A DNA stretch of 64,000 nt from Pseudoscleropodium purum (lineage: Eukaryota; Streptophyta; Bryopsida; Hypnales; Brachytheciaceae): the NCBI GenBank assembly GCA_963969395.1, contig OZ017795.1, forward strand, positions 29,059,063-29,123,062, in the 5' to 3' direction. The notes under the pieces were generated by a model. That model had not been told where the DNA came from and searched no databases. It saw only the letters and a program-made list of their open reading frames with translations. Below, piece by piece: positions 47,191 to 59,074 of the stretch (its first letter is position 1; each line of letters begins with the position of its first letter). A program made the position numbers and the translations under genes.

Positions 47191-47529
47191 AATAACCTTT
47201 CAATATAGCAAACCAAAAATTTAATGGCTATGGCTAGATCGAATGTGTTTTATTTCCAGGAGGGACTAGCAAAGGTGATTTTGTTTGAGTGCACCACCAT
47301 TACATGCATGTGTGCTATGTTTTCTCCCTCTGCACCTCAAAACCTAATCAGCTATCGAGATGTATGCACCAATGGTTTGCATCTCTCGACCAAAACTCTA
47401 GATAGGCAAGAGATTTTTTTTTTTAAAATGATAAAGTTGTAGAAACAACTTTTGCTGCAGCAAGTGTTTTGAATCGGATTGCTATCCAACCACCTATTGT
47501 ATTCAATTTTGCTTTGTCTTTCAAAGATT

Positions 47530-48150
47530 ATAAAGTTTCTCTTTGGCATGGAAGATTGGGCCATCTAGGCTCTATTTTGTTCAAAAAAATTATTTTATAA
47601 GTTGCTGGACATAATTTGCAACCAACAGATGTAAATTCAATGATATTATGTTAAGCATGTGTGCAAGGCAAATTAATTGCTAAATCATCTTTATAGAAGC
47701 TTCCTCACGAATTACCACCAATGCTTTCAAGGCTATATGGTGATATTTGTGGTCCAATAAATCCCATGTTTGGACCATTTTGATATTTTTTAGTTTTGGT
47801 TGATGCATTAGGCAAACAATCACATGTTTTATTATTATCTACGAGAAAAATTTGGGTTTTGCCAATTCATTTTCAATGCTGATCCGTTTCATGGCTCATT
47901 TCCCTGACTATCCAATCAAAACACTACGTATGGATAATACTCAAGAATTTCGATCAAAATCTTTTGAAGATTATTGCATTGCAACAGGGATTGATCTGAC
48001 ATTTTCAGTTCTATATGAACATGCTCAAAATGAATTAGCATAGTCTTTTATCAAACAGATCCAATTTATTACAAGACTATTGCTTCTTCAAGCAAATTTG
48101 CCTACTTTTACGTGGGGACATGAAGTTTTAAATGTTGCAACTCTAATTCG
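47530..48150 (+). pseudogene. Ty1-copia GAG-pre-integrase and integrase remnant
   Basis: SLWHGRLGHLGS near 47537 is the GAG-pre-integrase zinc-region pattern. GDICGPINP near 47740 begins the integrase core. The block LRMDNTQEFRS (about 47925) carries one catalytic Asp and QNELA (about 48028) the region of the catalytic Glu, interrupted by a TAG directly after it. Multiple stops break the frame. Confidence 0.8.
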
Positions 48151-48419
48151 ACTCTGTCCTTCATCTTTAGGATTTTGCTTTTTCACAAAAACTTCTTTCA
48201 GGATATGTTCCTAATGTATCTCACTTATGAGTATTTGGTTGCCATGTATGGTTTCCTATCCCGGAACCTCAACATTGAAATATTAGAGCTCATCAACAAG
48301 AAGGCATCTATATTGGATTTGATTCTCCAAGTATTATTCGTTATATCAATCCCTCTACTAATACGTTGCTTCGTGCTCGTTTTGCCAATTGTCAATTTAA
48401 AGAAGACATATTTTCATCT

Positions 48420-49390
48420 TTAAAAGAAGGAATTTCTATTCAAGAGCCTTCAAATGGACTTATATTCAAGGCATCTGAGACATTTACATTAAACCCTAAT
48501 CCTCGGACATCTTTAGTTGAAATCGAAGTTGCTAAAATTGAAGTTGCTTGGGAAAACTACTTTCTACATTAGCCTACAAGTTCTTCATATGAAAGATGGC
48601 AGTATTTTTCTTTCTCAAATAGCTTATATCAACAAAATCTTGAAAAGATTCAACATGGTAGATGCTTATCTACTATCTACACCTATGGTTGGTCGTAATA
48701 ATAAAGGTGATGATCCTTATTGCCCTTGTAAAGTGGACGAACTATTAGGTGAACAATATCCATACCTTGTTGTAGTTGGAGCTCTTTTATATTTGGCGAC
48801 ATCTACAAGGCTTGATATTGCATTTGCAATTAGTATCCTTGTAAGGCATAGTGCCCGTCCCACATTATAACATTGGAATGGCATTAAACACCTTTTTTGT
48901 TATTTGAAAGGAATTGAAGACTTAGGATTACATTATTCTCAATTAGTTGATCCTAAATTGGTTGGATATGTTGATGTTGGCTACAAATCTGACCCTATAA
49001 TAGCCAAATTTCAAACAAGGTATGTTTTTTTACGACATGGAACTACAATATTTTGGAAATCATTGAAGCAAACAACAACGGCAACATCATCTAATCATGG
49101 AAAAATGATTGTTTTGTATGAAGCATCTTGAGAATGCATTTAATTGAGATCAATTGATAAATTTATTTGAACAAATTGTGGATTATTATAAGATGATTCT
49201 CCAACTATCTTATGTGAAGACAATAGTGTTTGTATTGCACAAATGCAAGTGGGTTTTGTTAAGGGTGATCGAACTAAATATACTAATCCAAAATATTTTA
49301 GTTATATCCATGACTTGATTACAGAACGAGTACTTGAAATCAAGAAAGTTATATCAACAAATATTCTTGCAGATCTATCCACCAAAGTTC
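48420..49390 (+). pseudogene. Ty1-copia RT C-terminus and RNase H remnant
   Basis: The central RT core, including the expected Y-V-D-D motif, was not found, consistent with deletion. From about 48570 the RT tail reads LHMKDGSIFLSQIAYINKIL, then STPMVG and GALLYLATSTRLDIAFA. RNase H follows (YLKGIEDLGLHYS, GYVDVGYKSDP, SNHGKMIVLYEAS at about 49090-49130), continuing past stops to CEDNSVCIAQ near 49215 and ILADLSTKV near 49363. Confidence 0.85.
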
Positions 49391-49711
49391 TTCTGTTATA
49401 TACTCATCATTGACTTATTCATGGCATTAGAATGCGATAGCTCAATACTTTGGAACAAGAAATTAATTAGATTTTTATTATTGTACAAACCTTTGCTATT
49501 CTTCCATAGGTTTTTTCCCACTGGGTTTTACTATGAGAATGAATTGATAAAGGTGTTGTACTTTTTATTTATTTAATTTGTGGTTTTATTCTTGATTATA
49601 TTCAAGGTTTTCCCGGATAAGGTTTTAATGAGGCAACAATTGTACATCTTGTAAGATTACGGACAATACCATGTAAGATATTGTTTAGAATTTTAATTTG
49701 TAAATGCTATA

Positions 49712-49726
49712 TTGAGCGAGGAGGAG
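49712..49726 (+). other. polypurine tract of the Ty1-copia element
   Basis: GAGCGAGGAGGAG immediately precedes the 3' LTR start TGTTAAG; the expected plus-strand priming site, purine except for one C. Confidence 0.7.
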
Positions 49727-50368
49727 TGTTAAGATATATCTTGTGCTAGCTCTTAGAGAGGGGTGCGAACTCTACTCTCAAGGTTTTGTGGCTCAGTTAA
49801 AAGCTATGAAACAAGTATGTGGTAGCTTAAAACTAGAATTAGCGCAATATTGTGAAGTAGCCACTTTTGCTCAATTCAGTTCAGACCTTGATGCAGCTAC
49901 TCAGTATCTATTAAATCATGGAGCAAAGCTAACAAAGGTTCTTAAACAACCACAATATAGCCCAATTCTTATTGAAAAACGAATAGTTGTTATTTATGCA
50001 GTTGTCAAAGGTTATTTAGATCAAATTCCTATTTTGAACATTGATTAATACAAACATGAGCTTTTGAAGTCTATAAATTGAGATATACTTTCTGCTATCG
50101 TACAACAACAAAATATTACTGAGCAGATTGATAGTCAATTAGCTATACCTTCTATTAATACGTTCTCCATTATAGTTCACTTTAAATTTACTTTAGTTCT
50201 ACATGTACTTAGGGATTATATTTAAATCTCTTGGACCAATAGGAGAGAAGGACTCACCTTCTCTCTCTAGTATATATTTGATACTTCCTTGGATATTAGA
50301 TTACTTTTCTACTTGCATACTTTGGTTTACAACATTATATAGTTTTGTCTATTTTCTTATTCTCAACA
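49727..50368 (+). repeat. 3' LTR of the Ty1-copia element, interrupted
   Basis: Starts TGTTAAGATATA and resumes at TATACCTTCTATTAATACG (50144), ending ATTCTCAACA. Without the 405-bp insert it is about 237 bp, matching the 5' LTR. Confidence 0.88.
49739..50143 (+). pseudogene. atp1: mitochondrial atp1 3'-fragment (NUMT) inside the 3' LTR
   Basis: The atp1 product is the alpha subunit of mitochondrial F1 ATP synthase; here only a C-terminal fragment remains. [20 protein letters not shown] and [17 protein letters not shown] (about 49793-49920) match plant mitochondrial alpha rather than the chloroplast alpha. It continues through [25 protein letters not shown], then, past a TAA (50046) and a TGA, ILSAIVQQQNITEQIDSQLA. 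The KGYLDQIP...NITEQ tail recalls non-angiosperm land-plant atp1. Homology starts about 49775; the first 35 bp are unassigned. TATA borders both sides (49735-49738, 50144-50147). Confidence 0.88.
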
Positions 50369-50564
50369 GTGAGGATGTCTTGTGGCAACGCACTCACTAG
50401 CTATTGCAATGAGAGTCTCATACAATTGACAAAGTTGCAAATCTCTAGAAACAAATTAAAAATTATTGGAAGCAGCTTTGGAGAGATCTTTGGTAGCCTC
50501 CCAAATGCTTCTTTCTGTGTAAATGAATTCCTCATCCCATTGTCAATGATGTTATCTTCTCAAA
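50369..50564. other. flank of the Ty1-copia element
   Basis: Leads into the tandem array; no ORF of interest. Confidence 0.35.
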
Positions 50565-51600
50565 ATTGATGGTACTCCTTACAAGCAATTGCAACAATTC
50601 ATTAACTATACAAAGAACAACAATGTAAGCTCAATCCTCATTCTTAGTTTCTATGATGCAGTGAAAGTGTTGGGTTAGAGCGGCACCATAGTGGCAAATT
50701 CAAGAGCTTGCTTGAAGCACAATTGATGTGTTTCTCACAAGTAACAATTCATAAAATGCAAGTATAAAGAACGACAATGCAAGCCCAATTCTCATTCTCA
50801 ATTTCTATGGTGCGGTGAAAGTGTTGGGTCACAGTGGTACCATAGTGGCAAATTCGGGAGCTTGCTTGATGCACAATTGATGGTATTCCTCACAACCAAT
50901 AATTCATCAAATGTGGGTACAAAGAACGACAATGCAAGCTCAATTCTCATCTTAGTTTCTATGGTGCAATGACAGTGTTGGGTCATAGCAATACCCTGGT
51001 GGAAAATTCGGAAGCTTGCTTGACGTACACTTGATGGTGCTTCTCACAAGCAACAATTCATCAATTCAATTGTGGGTACAAAGAACGACAATGCTAGTTC
51101 AATTTTCATTCTTAGTTTCTACGGTGTGGTGAAAGGGTTAATTGGGTCACAGCTCCACACCATGGTGGCAAACATACTTAGGAACTTGCTTGCTTGAAGC
51201 CAGTGCATCGCCCTTCAATTGCTAGTCGATAGTTCTTGAAATTTCTCTCGCAATCTCGATTGTTTGCTTCTAACTATTGCTTGATTATAGTCGTTGCATG
51301 ATAGTTGACTTCAGTTTGTCACTTGATCAATTTATGGTGCTCAATGAAGCTATCTTCACAAAATTGATGGTGCACCTTACAAGTGACAATTCATCAATTG
51401 TGGGTACAAACAGAACAACAATGCAAGCTCGATTCTCATTCTTAGTGCTATGAAAGTATTAATTGGATCACTCACAACAGCACCATGGTAGCAAAATTAT
51501 TCGGGAGTTTGCTTGAAGCTAGGTGTGTTGCCCTTCAACTGCTGGTTGATAGTTCTTGAAATTTCTTTCGTATTCTTGATTGTTTGCTTCTATCTATTGT
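50565..51600. repeat. tandem array, about 155-bp unit plus longer derivative units
   Basis: Units start near 50568, 50726, 50880, 51032 and 51365. Each has TGATGG-CTCACAAG-AACAATTCATCAA, GTGGGTACAAAGAACGACAATGCAAGC, CATTCTTAGTTTCTA, GTGAAAGTGTTGGGTCA and CGGGAGCTTGCTTGA. The first three are about 152-158 bp; the last two carry an extra 3' segment (GCCCTTCAA...CTTGAAATTTCT...TTGTTTGCTTCTA), giving a unit of about 240-330 bp. Confidence 0.85.
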
Positions 51601-52470
51601 TTGATTTCAATACGTCTACAACTTGATTCTAACGGTCGTTGCATGATGGATGGCTTCTGTCTATTGCTTGGTTTAGGGTGCTCAAGTTTATTTCTCGCTG
51701 TTGGAGGGAAGGGTTGGGTTTTATCTGATTGCTTGATTTAACACTACTACGAACCTGATTGCTTTTCATTCCTTGAAATAGTGACAAAGTGTGGGGTGAG
51801 TGAAAAAAGTCACAGAGGACAAAATGTTGAGGTCGACTTTGCTACTAACAATAGATTGTTTCCAATGAGAAGTAATACAAGCCCAGTTCTCCCAAAAGAA
51901 AAACAACAAGTTTTGCTCTAGTGTCAATCGGTTTAGATGGCAAGGTGGGTAGAGAGATTAGAACTACGACTAATTTTAACCCTTATGAAGGGCCCTAAAG
52001 CCCTCTATCGCAATATACAACTATATTATGAATGAATGGTATTCAAGGCTTTGATTTTTGACAAAATTTTGCCAGATTGTTAAAAATCTGACCTCTCTGG
52101 CTTCATCCCTCTAAAAATAGGCTTCTAGAGTGAGGACAATAGGGGGGACACTGGTCCCAAAAAAAATCATGGTAGAACTTGATTACAAAAGCATTAACCA
52201 AATACTTTTTAGTTAAAGTAAATTAATGATTGTGATGGTATAGAAATAATAATGTACTATAATTCATATCATTAAACTACAATTGAAAAGTTATAAGGCT
52301 AAATGTAGGTTGTAGAAAGGAACCCAAAGGGCCTTTCAAGGATTCAATTGCACAACAAATGATAGATAGCCATTACTTTGCACTCATTGTTCTAAGGATA
52401 GTTTTTTTTTTTATCATATGACTCTTTGGATGTTGTAATGTATAGTTGTTTTCCTACCTTTCGTAAATAG
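51601..52470. other. intergenic, no feature recognised
   Basis: No TIR or ORF recognised. Confidence 0.35.
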
Positions 52471-52662
52471 CACTAGTAGAAAACACAAAAATTCTAATAG
52501 AACTTTGTTGATTTGGACGCGTTGTCTCGGTCACTATTTTATTAATTTCAATAGAAATTTGTGAAAATCAATAGATTTTTGTTGAAATCAAAAAAATAGT
52601 GGCTAAGACAAGACATCCAAATCAACAAAATTTTATTAGAATTCCTATGTTTTCTACCAGTG
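52471..52662. mobile_element. CACT-ended foldback MITE with TAG target duplication (192 bp)
   Basis: The two halves are inverted repeats over about 90 bp: CACTAGTAGAAAACACAAAA on the left, CACTGGTAGAAAACATAGGA on the reverse-complemented right. TAG flanks both ends (52468-52470, 52663-52665). End sequence and 3-bp duplication fit CACTA-type elements. Confidence 0.85.
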
Positions 52663-52665
52663 TAG

Positions 52666-55600
52666 GTGCAATACACTCTAATAGTCAATACAATTTTTAA
52701 TATCATTAGTTTGCAAACTTTCACTTAGGTAGTGGAAAAATTATTGAACATCAACCTCTAATGATCGAAGGAGGGTATACATTCAAAACATGCCAAAATT
52801 GCCAAGAACTTGAACAATTTTTTTACTCATATTTTTTTGAGATCGGATAGAATCTAATTGTAGGATTTTTAAGTTCACATTGAGAGTGGCGATCTTTAAA
52901 TTTGCAGTTTTATAGGAATACATGACAATGTACTATGAAAGAGCATATATTTGTGAGAGTATTTCAAAATAATGCCGTTTTGTACTTAGTGAAAGATAAA
53001 AAGGTTGAGAATATATTAAACATATAAAATTTTACAACATTCCAAGTATTTTTCAACTCATTATAGAGCTTGCAATACACGGTGGTCATTGAAATGAGAA
53101 TAGTGTTTGTAAGGAAAAAAAGGATGGAATACTTATCTTCTCCTTGAACTCCTTTGATTTTTCTTTTTTGAGGTAGATATGCCCTTTTTGAAGTGGGCAA
53201 GAATCACATTGGTTGACTGACTTTTTAGTTAATGTCCAAAGCAAGCCTTCTAGCAAAAATAAGTTGTAAATTACACTAAACCACTTAAAAAAATTCCACA
53301 AGGTGGGATTTAATTGGGAATTTGATGAAACTCCCGCCATTGGATTCATAAAGTAGTTTATTTTCTAGAAATAGATCTAATTCTTTTTTAAATTCAAAAA
53401 TTTGAGAATGGATAACTCAAAAAATAGGTGCAACAACCACAAAATGGTCGTCTAGGTCATTAGAGGTTAAACTAATCTAACCCATTGAAATCCTTGAGCC
53501 TCTTTGCGTGAGCCATTTTATCTTCAAGGTTGATTTTTTGTACAAAGAATGGACTCTTCAAATTTAATCTAAGATTTTGACCTTCAAGGTTGGTTATATA
53601 AATTTTGAAATCCTAAAATAGTATGAACTTAAAAAATAAAATGATTTCAATTGTTAAAATTTGTATGAAGAATATTAGAAACCATCACAATAATTATCAA
53701 TTAAATCTATAAAATCATTTTGCACAATGCACCATGACAAAGCACTATTTTGGTGTAAATTTCTCAATTTTGAGCACTAGAAGTTTTTCTTTAAATTTAC
53801 TTTTTGTAGTAGTCAAATAGCCTACACTACATGGCTTTTCTCCTCCAAAAATTTTCCTTCACTTCATATTCAATGTGCATATATCATAGACATTTTTCAA
53901 ATTTCTCAAAACTTGACATTACAAAGTAGTTGTAATGGGTGTTAGGAAAGTCCAATTGAATTCTCAATTGAACTCCAATGGAACTCTTTATTATTTTTAA
54001 AATTCAAAATTTTTATTTTTGCTTTTTGTTGTATTTGCATTTCTACCAATAGTGAAATAGCCCTTTGGAGACTTCAAATTTTTTCTAATGCCCAAGAAAA
54101 AATTCCATGGATGTGAAAGTGGATGTTATCTCTTTTGTAGTCATCTAAGCTCAAACTTTCATTTGTTTTTGTTTTACACCTCAAAAATTTAGAAAAAACA
54201 CAATGAAGCACTTTCAAAGGAAAATAGCATATACAACCAAAATTCCAAATGGTCCTCAGGGCTTGGAAGACCTTATCAGCTAGAACCCTCAAGATAGAGT
54301 TCAATGTTATGATAAACCAAAACCTAAAAGATAAAATATCTAAATCAAATAAATGAACACATGGTCAAATTAGCCACTATATGCTACTAGATTGGCCAAA
54401 AGCATAGACATATAGTTTTAAACGATCAAAAGCTATGTCCTAGACTAGTATATCTTATTTAAATCTCAGGTTAGGAATTCATGCAAATTTTTGATTGTCA
54501 TAAGGTGTCCTACACCAAAAAACACTATAGAAAGCCAACAAAGCAATTGATTTAAATGTCAAGATTCTACACTAATCAAGATATGCTCATACAACTTACC
54601 ACAACAAAAGAAATAATTGACTAAAATCATCATGTGAAGTGCAAAAGAAAAAAATAGACTTGCACATAGTATAAAAAGTCTCTACAAAGTCACTCATAAA
54701 GTTTCAGGATTTATTGAACTATAACAATCAACTACATAAAATTCCTAAAATTCCTCAAGTAGCATCAATGTAGAAATTTTTTAGTGGGAATAAGGTGCTT
54801 GACAAGTTTGGAGGAGTTTCCATAGAAGCAAGGACCCAAAAGAATAGTTCTAATAGTTATTGGCAAACTTTAATGGTGTTGGATCATTGACCAAACTTCA
54901 AAAGTATACAAATTCCAAACAAAAACCAAGAAAAGATTATTTTTAATCCATTGACCTATTTGGGCACCATAGTCAAGTTAGATTCTTTTGGAAATTTGAC
55001 TTCTACTAATTGAGATTTCATAATATTTAATTTTGACCATTCAAGTACTATTCTACAAATCTAAATGACCAGGAATAACCAATTAGAGAATTCTGAATGT
55101 CAATTAGGGTCTTTTGAAGCAAATGGCACAATTGTTTTGTGATTTAGAGCATTTTTTCAAAAATCAAAGTTTTCAACCAATGTAGATTTATTTACTTGTT
55201 TTGAGTAATGAAAAGATGAAACACCAAAAGTCTTGGAGCTAAAAGAAGAGAGTGAGTCCTTGGAAAAAATATAAAATTCCTCTCTCTCTTCTCTCCAACC
55301 ACACCATTTTTTTTAATCTTGTTATTTTATCACTATAGTGTTATTTAGCCAAAATTGCTCATTTGTCTTAGAAGACTTGACTCTTTAGAGCATTTTTTAA
55401 TAGAATTTTAGATTTAGTTTATATTCACCTATGTATGTAATAGTGCTTATTTTTGGTAGACATGGGGTACTATCAACTTGGCACAATTTCTTCATCAACA
55501 AATTTTTTTATATTTTTCATATATTTATTGATAAATTTGACTTGTTGGGTGCTTGTGATGTTTTGTGTTGTTATTTACAGTTTGGAATCTTGTTCTAATT

Positions 55601-55724
55601 TTCTAGTGTGAACTTTGTTAAAGATATAAGTTTGAGTTTTGTGTGAATGCATGGTTGAGTGGACCGAAATCACTGTCACAAAGATGTTTTTATGGACCTC
55701 TTCTCATTGCAAACACTATTGTGT
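52666..55724. other. AT-rich intergenic, no feature recognised
   Basis: Minus-strand ORFs at 52964-53349 and 54074-54304 have no recognised domain. A TCTC-rich tract lies near 55280-55297. Confidence 0.35.
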
Positions 55725-55760
55725 ATAATAAAAATAATAATAATAATAATAATAATAAAT
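55725..55760. repeat. (AAT)n microsatellite
   Basis: Runs of AAT/ATA, about 10 units. Confidence 0.85.
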
Positions 55761-56679
55761 TATACACTATATTATATAAATAGTTGCTTAAGCAATTGTA
55801 TAATTGATGTTTAGAAAATCATTCACATTATGTATAGAGGGACTTTTGTATGGATTGTTATGAATTGTCACAATGTCAATACTAAGTATTTAAGCTTATT
55901 TTATGGTGTATTTAAAATTTTGCAAGAAAAAAAAGGACTCTATAATACATAGACATGATAATAAGTGTTCCAAATTGGTATTTTAAATATCATTTATGTA
56001 TTGCAATTGTGAGTTAGGGGCTTTTTTATGCTCTGAAATGGTATATATTTTCAAATGTCCCTTTTAAAGATTTACTTAATTATTTTTTCATTTTTTCGCT
56101 AATCCTTTTGGTACGGAATCTTCTACATGTGTGTGTTTTTCAATAGAACTTTATACAAAAATATGGAATCATTCTATAATACATTTATTCAAAATTATAT
56201 CACCTACAAGAGCACTCAAATTGTAAATTGAAACTCCAACTAAGATTTATGGCCTTCGACTTTTGCATACTTTATTTATATCCTTCTAATTCAAATATAT
56301 ATGTTCTCCCACCTTTGTAGAGTATCCAATAACATGTAGAATGTCTACTATTTTAAAACTTGCCTATAGACTTTGAGGGACTTCTATAGAGTCATCGGGT
56401 GTCGCTTCTAATCCACTTAACTATGCAAATACTATTTTAGACGCATTTTGGTCAAAATACTACCCTTACATAATTCCAAGCAAATCTCAACAATTATATT
56501 AGTACTTGGAAATCTCTGCAATCCCAGTCTTTATGTTAAACTGTAATTTCTCTTTGATTCATGGCATGTGCTAAATTAATCCTTGATTTCTTAGTTATTG
56601 TTTTAGTTCAATGTTCAATACTTTTTAAATGGAAAAGTTCTAAATTTAGATCCTAAACTAACCCCTCTTCAGCATTTTT
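55761..56679. other. intergenic, no feature recognised
   Basis: Nothing recognised. Confidence 0.3.
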
Positions 56680-56683
56680 TTGA

Positions 56684-57531
56684 CTCCTAAAGTCCTAAGG
56701 GTCACTTGGAGGAATTCTCGAAGGTACCTATGATCACAATTTTTGACAAGAGGTTTGGAACTTTTTATGAAGATAGGAAAATTAATTAGCTTCCAATGAA
56801 TAGAATTTTTATTTCAATCATTGCTTTAGAGCAAAAGTTATACTACAATAAGTCCAACACAAGCAATGGCAAGCAATAAAAAAAATTGAAATACTTTTAT
56901 CAAATTTATCTTTTATAGATTATATTTTTTAAATGTAGAAAAATTTGATTTATTTCATTTGGATAAGTGATGTAAAAGTTATGAAACTTTTTGCTTTGCA
57001 AACAATCTTAGCAAATTCTTGAGAAAATATTGTATAGGATCCATTTATAAATTCAATTCTAACAATTAAAGAAGAAATTGCACATTATTTAGTTTGCTTT
57101 CTACAACAATACCAGTATTAGGATTAGTGTTTTTCAATTTCATCTAATTCATTTAGAGATTTCAATAATTTTTTTTTCCTTCTATCTCTTACATGCTTTG
57201 CATTAATAATTAAAAAAAGTTGAAAATTAAAAGGAGGGAGCTTAGACCCTCAATTCAATTCTTCAGTATAAAAATTCACAATTTGTACTACAAAGAAATT
57301 TTGTTAAGAGGATTTAAGGTCATATAATTTAGCTAGGAGCAAGAATATTTACTTATTTACTTTAAATACTTATATCTTGTGATTGATATAGTTAAAGTTT
57401 TTGAAATTTCTTCTAGACATTTAGTGTAAAATATGAAGGTTGAATATGAAAAATTAATAAGTTTTAATTTAATTTTGTTTGCATTGAAAATCATAATTTT
57501 TGATGAAAAAATGACATTAGGACTTTAGGGA
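56684..57531 (-). mobile_element. TTAA-type TIR element, family 2, inverted (848 bp)
   Basis: Left flank TTGA (56680-56683), right flank TTAA (57532-57535). Left end CTCCTAAAGTCCTAAGG, right end AGGACTTTAGGGA. The interior is the reverse complement of 7205-8124, for example the block around 56755-56845. Confidence 0.7.
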
Positions 57532-57535
57532 TTAA

Positions 57536-58100
57536 ACTTGAGGTAGAATACATATTTTGGGAGAGTAGGACTACCGACACTACATGACCACTTCAATAAA
57601 AAAAAATTTAAATCTCCAAGTGATTGAAATTGAGGAATTAACACCAAATAAGTGTTTTTTTTACAATGCATTATGCACACTAAACTTAGAGATCTGAATA
57701 ATTTAAATAAATTCAATAACATAAATTTATTTAAATAACTAAAAACATTTATAACATAAATCTATATTATCTCTAAAATTATATTTTTCATATTTTTCAT
57801 TATTTTAGGAATTTTGTAATTGACTTTGAAGTTTAAAACTTAAGATTAGTTTTTAAGGTTTAAAAACTATATTTTCTATTTTTTGATTATCAAATGTGCA
57901 TTTTATAATAAATTTGAAGGCAGATTTCTTAATTGTTTTTTTATGAAGGTCATGAATTATTAGTGGCAAACAAAGTAGATATTGTATTGAAGGTTTTGGT
58001 ACAAATATCAAACTTTGATGCAAAACTAGTATAAACCAAGCATTTCTATGCACTCACAATGTATAATGGGTATATGTATACAATATTGTGCAACTATCTA
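57536..58100. other. intergenic, no feature recognised
   Basis: Minus-strand ORFs of 65-66 codons have no recognised motif. Confidence 0.3.
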
Positions 58101-58104
58101 TTAA

Positions 58105-58661
58105 TCCCTAAATGTCTAAATCCTTCTCCAAAATTGGTGATTTGAAAAAAATTGTTATAAAGTACTATTTGGAAGAACTTTTGGAAATGTTATACAAATA
58201 AATGTTGTAGATTTTGAGTTTCAGATTCCATCCACAGATTTAGATTCACCAATGCTATCATTAATAATTTTTTTTATAAATTTTAGAAGAAAAAATTCAA
58301 AATTCAATTACAAGCAAAATATTATGATTTTTTGATTAAAAATTGTTGGAATGGATTTGAAAAGAGGTTCTTCTGATATGGTGATTTAAAAAAAAAAATT
58401 GTTCTTTACATCTATGACCTCATTTTTGCAAATCTAAGTTTAAACTAAAGTCAATGCAATTTTTGGCTTGATACACTTTCACATTTGTAATTTTAGAAAA
58501 ATATGAACTCTAGTAAGACCAAATCCAATCATTAGATAGGATAACAACTTGATAAAGTATCTCTTCAAATTAGATGACTTTCATCCAAGCAATAATGTGA
58601 AAAAAAAGTTGATTTTCAATCTATCCATTGTCCAAAAATTGGATGTCAAAGTGCTCTAGGA
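58105..58661. mobile_element. TTAA-type TIR element (557 bp)
   Basis: Flanked by TTAA at 58101-58104 and 58662-58665. Left end TCCCTAAATGTCTAAATCC resembles the family-3 left end; right end GTGCTCTAGGA. Interior homology to family 3 is unproven. Confidence 0.5.
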
Positions 58662-59074
58662 TTAATAAAAAAAAGTCCTCCAAATAAGGTTAGTATCCAT
58701 CAAAAAGGTCTTGACACAATTTTAAAATAAAAATATGTAAAGAATATATTTTATACCATCTAGATTATAATGATTTGGTACTTATATTTTTGTGATTGCA
58801 AGCGATATTCATATTTGTGATTTTGAAGATTTGTTGTTGGTTTAAACTCCCTCAAGGACTAAAGACACAATGTGTCCTCTTTAAATTTTCAAACACAAAT
58901 TCTTGGTAGGGTGAAATAAATCTGAATGTTTTGTAAAGTAGATCTTGTAGAGTTACAAGTTCACATATTTGTTGTATTTTCAAATTTTCATTTAAGTATT
59001 CTAAAATTTATTTAGAAAATGTAGTCTTATGAAAAAAGAACAAATAAGATTTTCTTACAATGAAAGGAATAGTA

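Larger units (their letters stand above)
45691..50368 (+). mobile_element. decayed Ty1-copia LTR retrotransposon (4.7 kb)
   Basis: Two LTRs flank gag, protease, integrase and RT/RNase H remnants in Ty1-copia order (integrase before RT). The frame is broken by many stops and by deletion of much of the RT core, so it is not functional. No exact 5-bp target duplication is visible: GGATG occurs 2 bp outside the left end and 4 bp outside the right. Confidence 0.9.

Noticed and set aside
46965..47564. Minus-strand ORFs across the retrotransposon
   Set aside because: Antisense to recognisable gag-pol remnants.
49743..50048. A separate 101-aa gene, or a chloroplast atpA fragment
   Set aside because: The translation matches mitochondrial atp1 ([14 protein letters not shown] type), lacks any start or gene context, is cut at both ends and lies inside an LTR.
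45681..50378. GGATG as the target duplication of the Ty1-copia element
   Set aside because: It lies 2 bp outside the left LTR and 4 bp outside the right LTR rather than adjacent, so it is probably coincidental.
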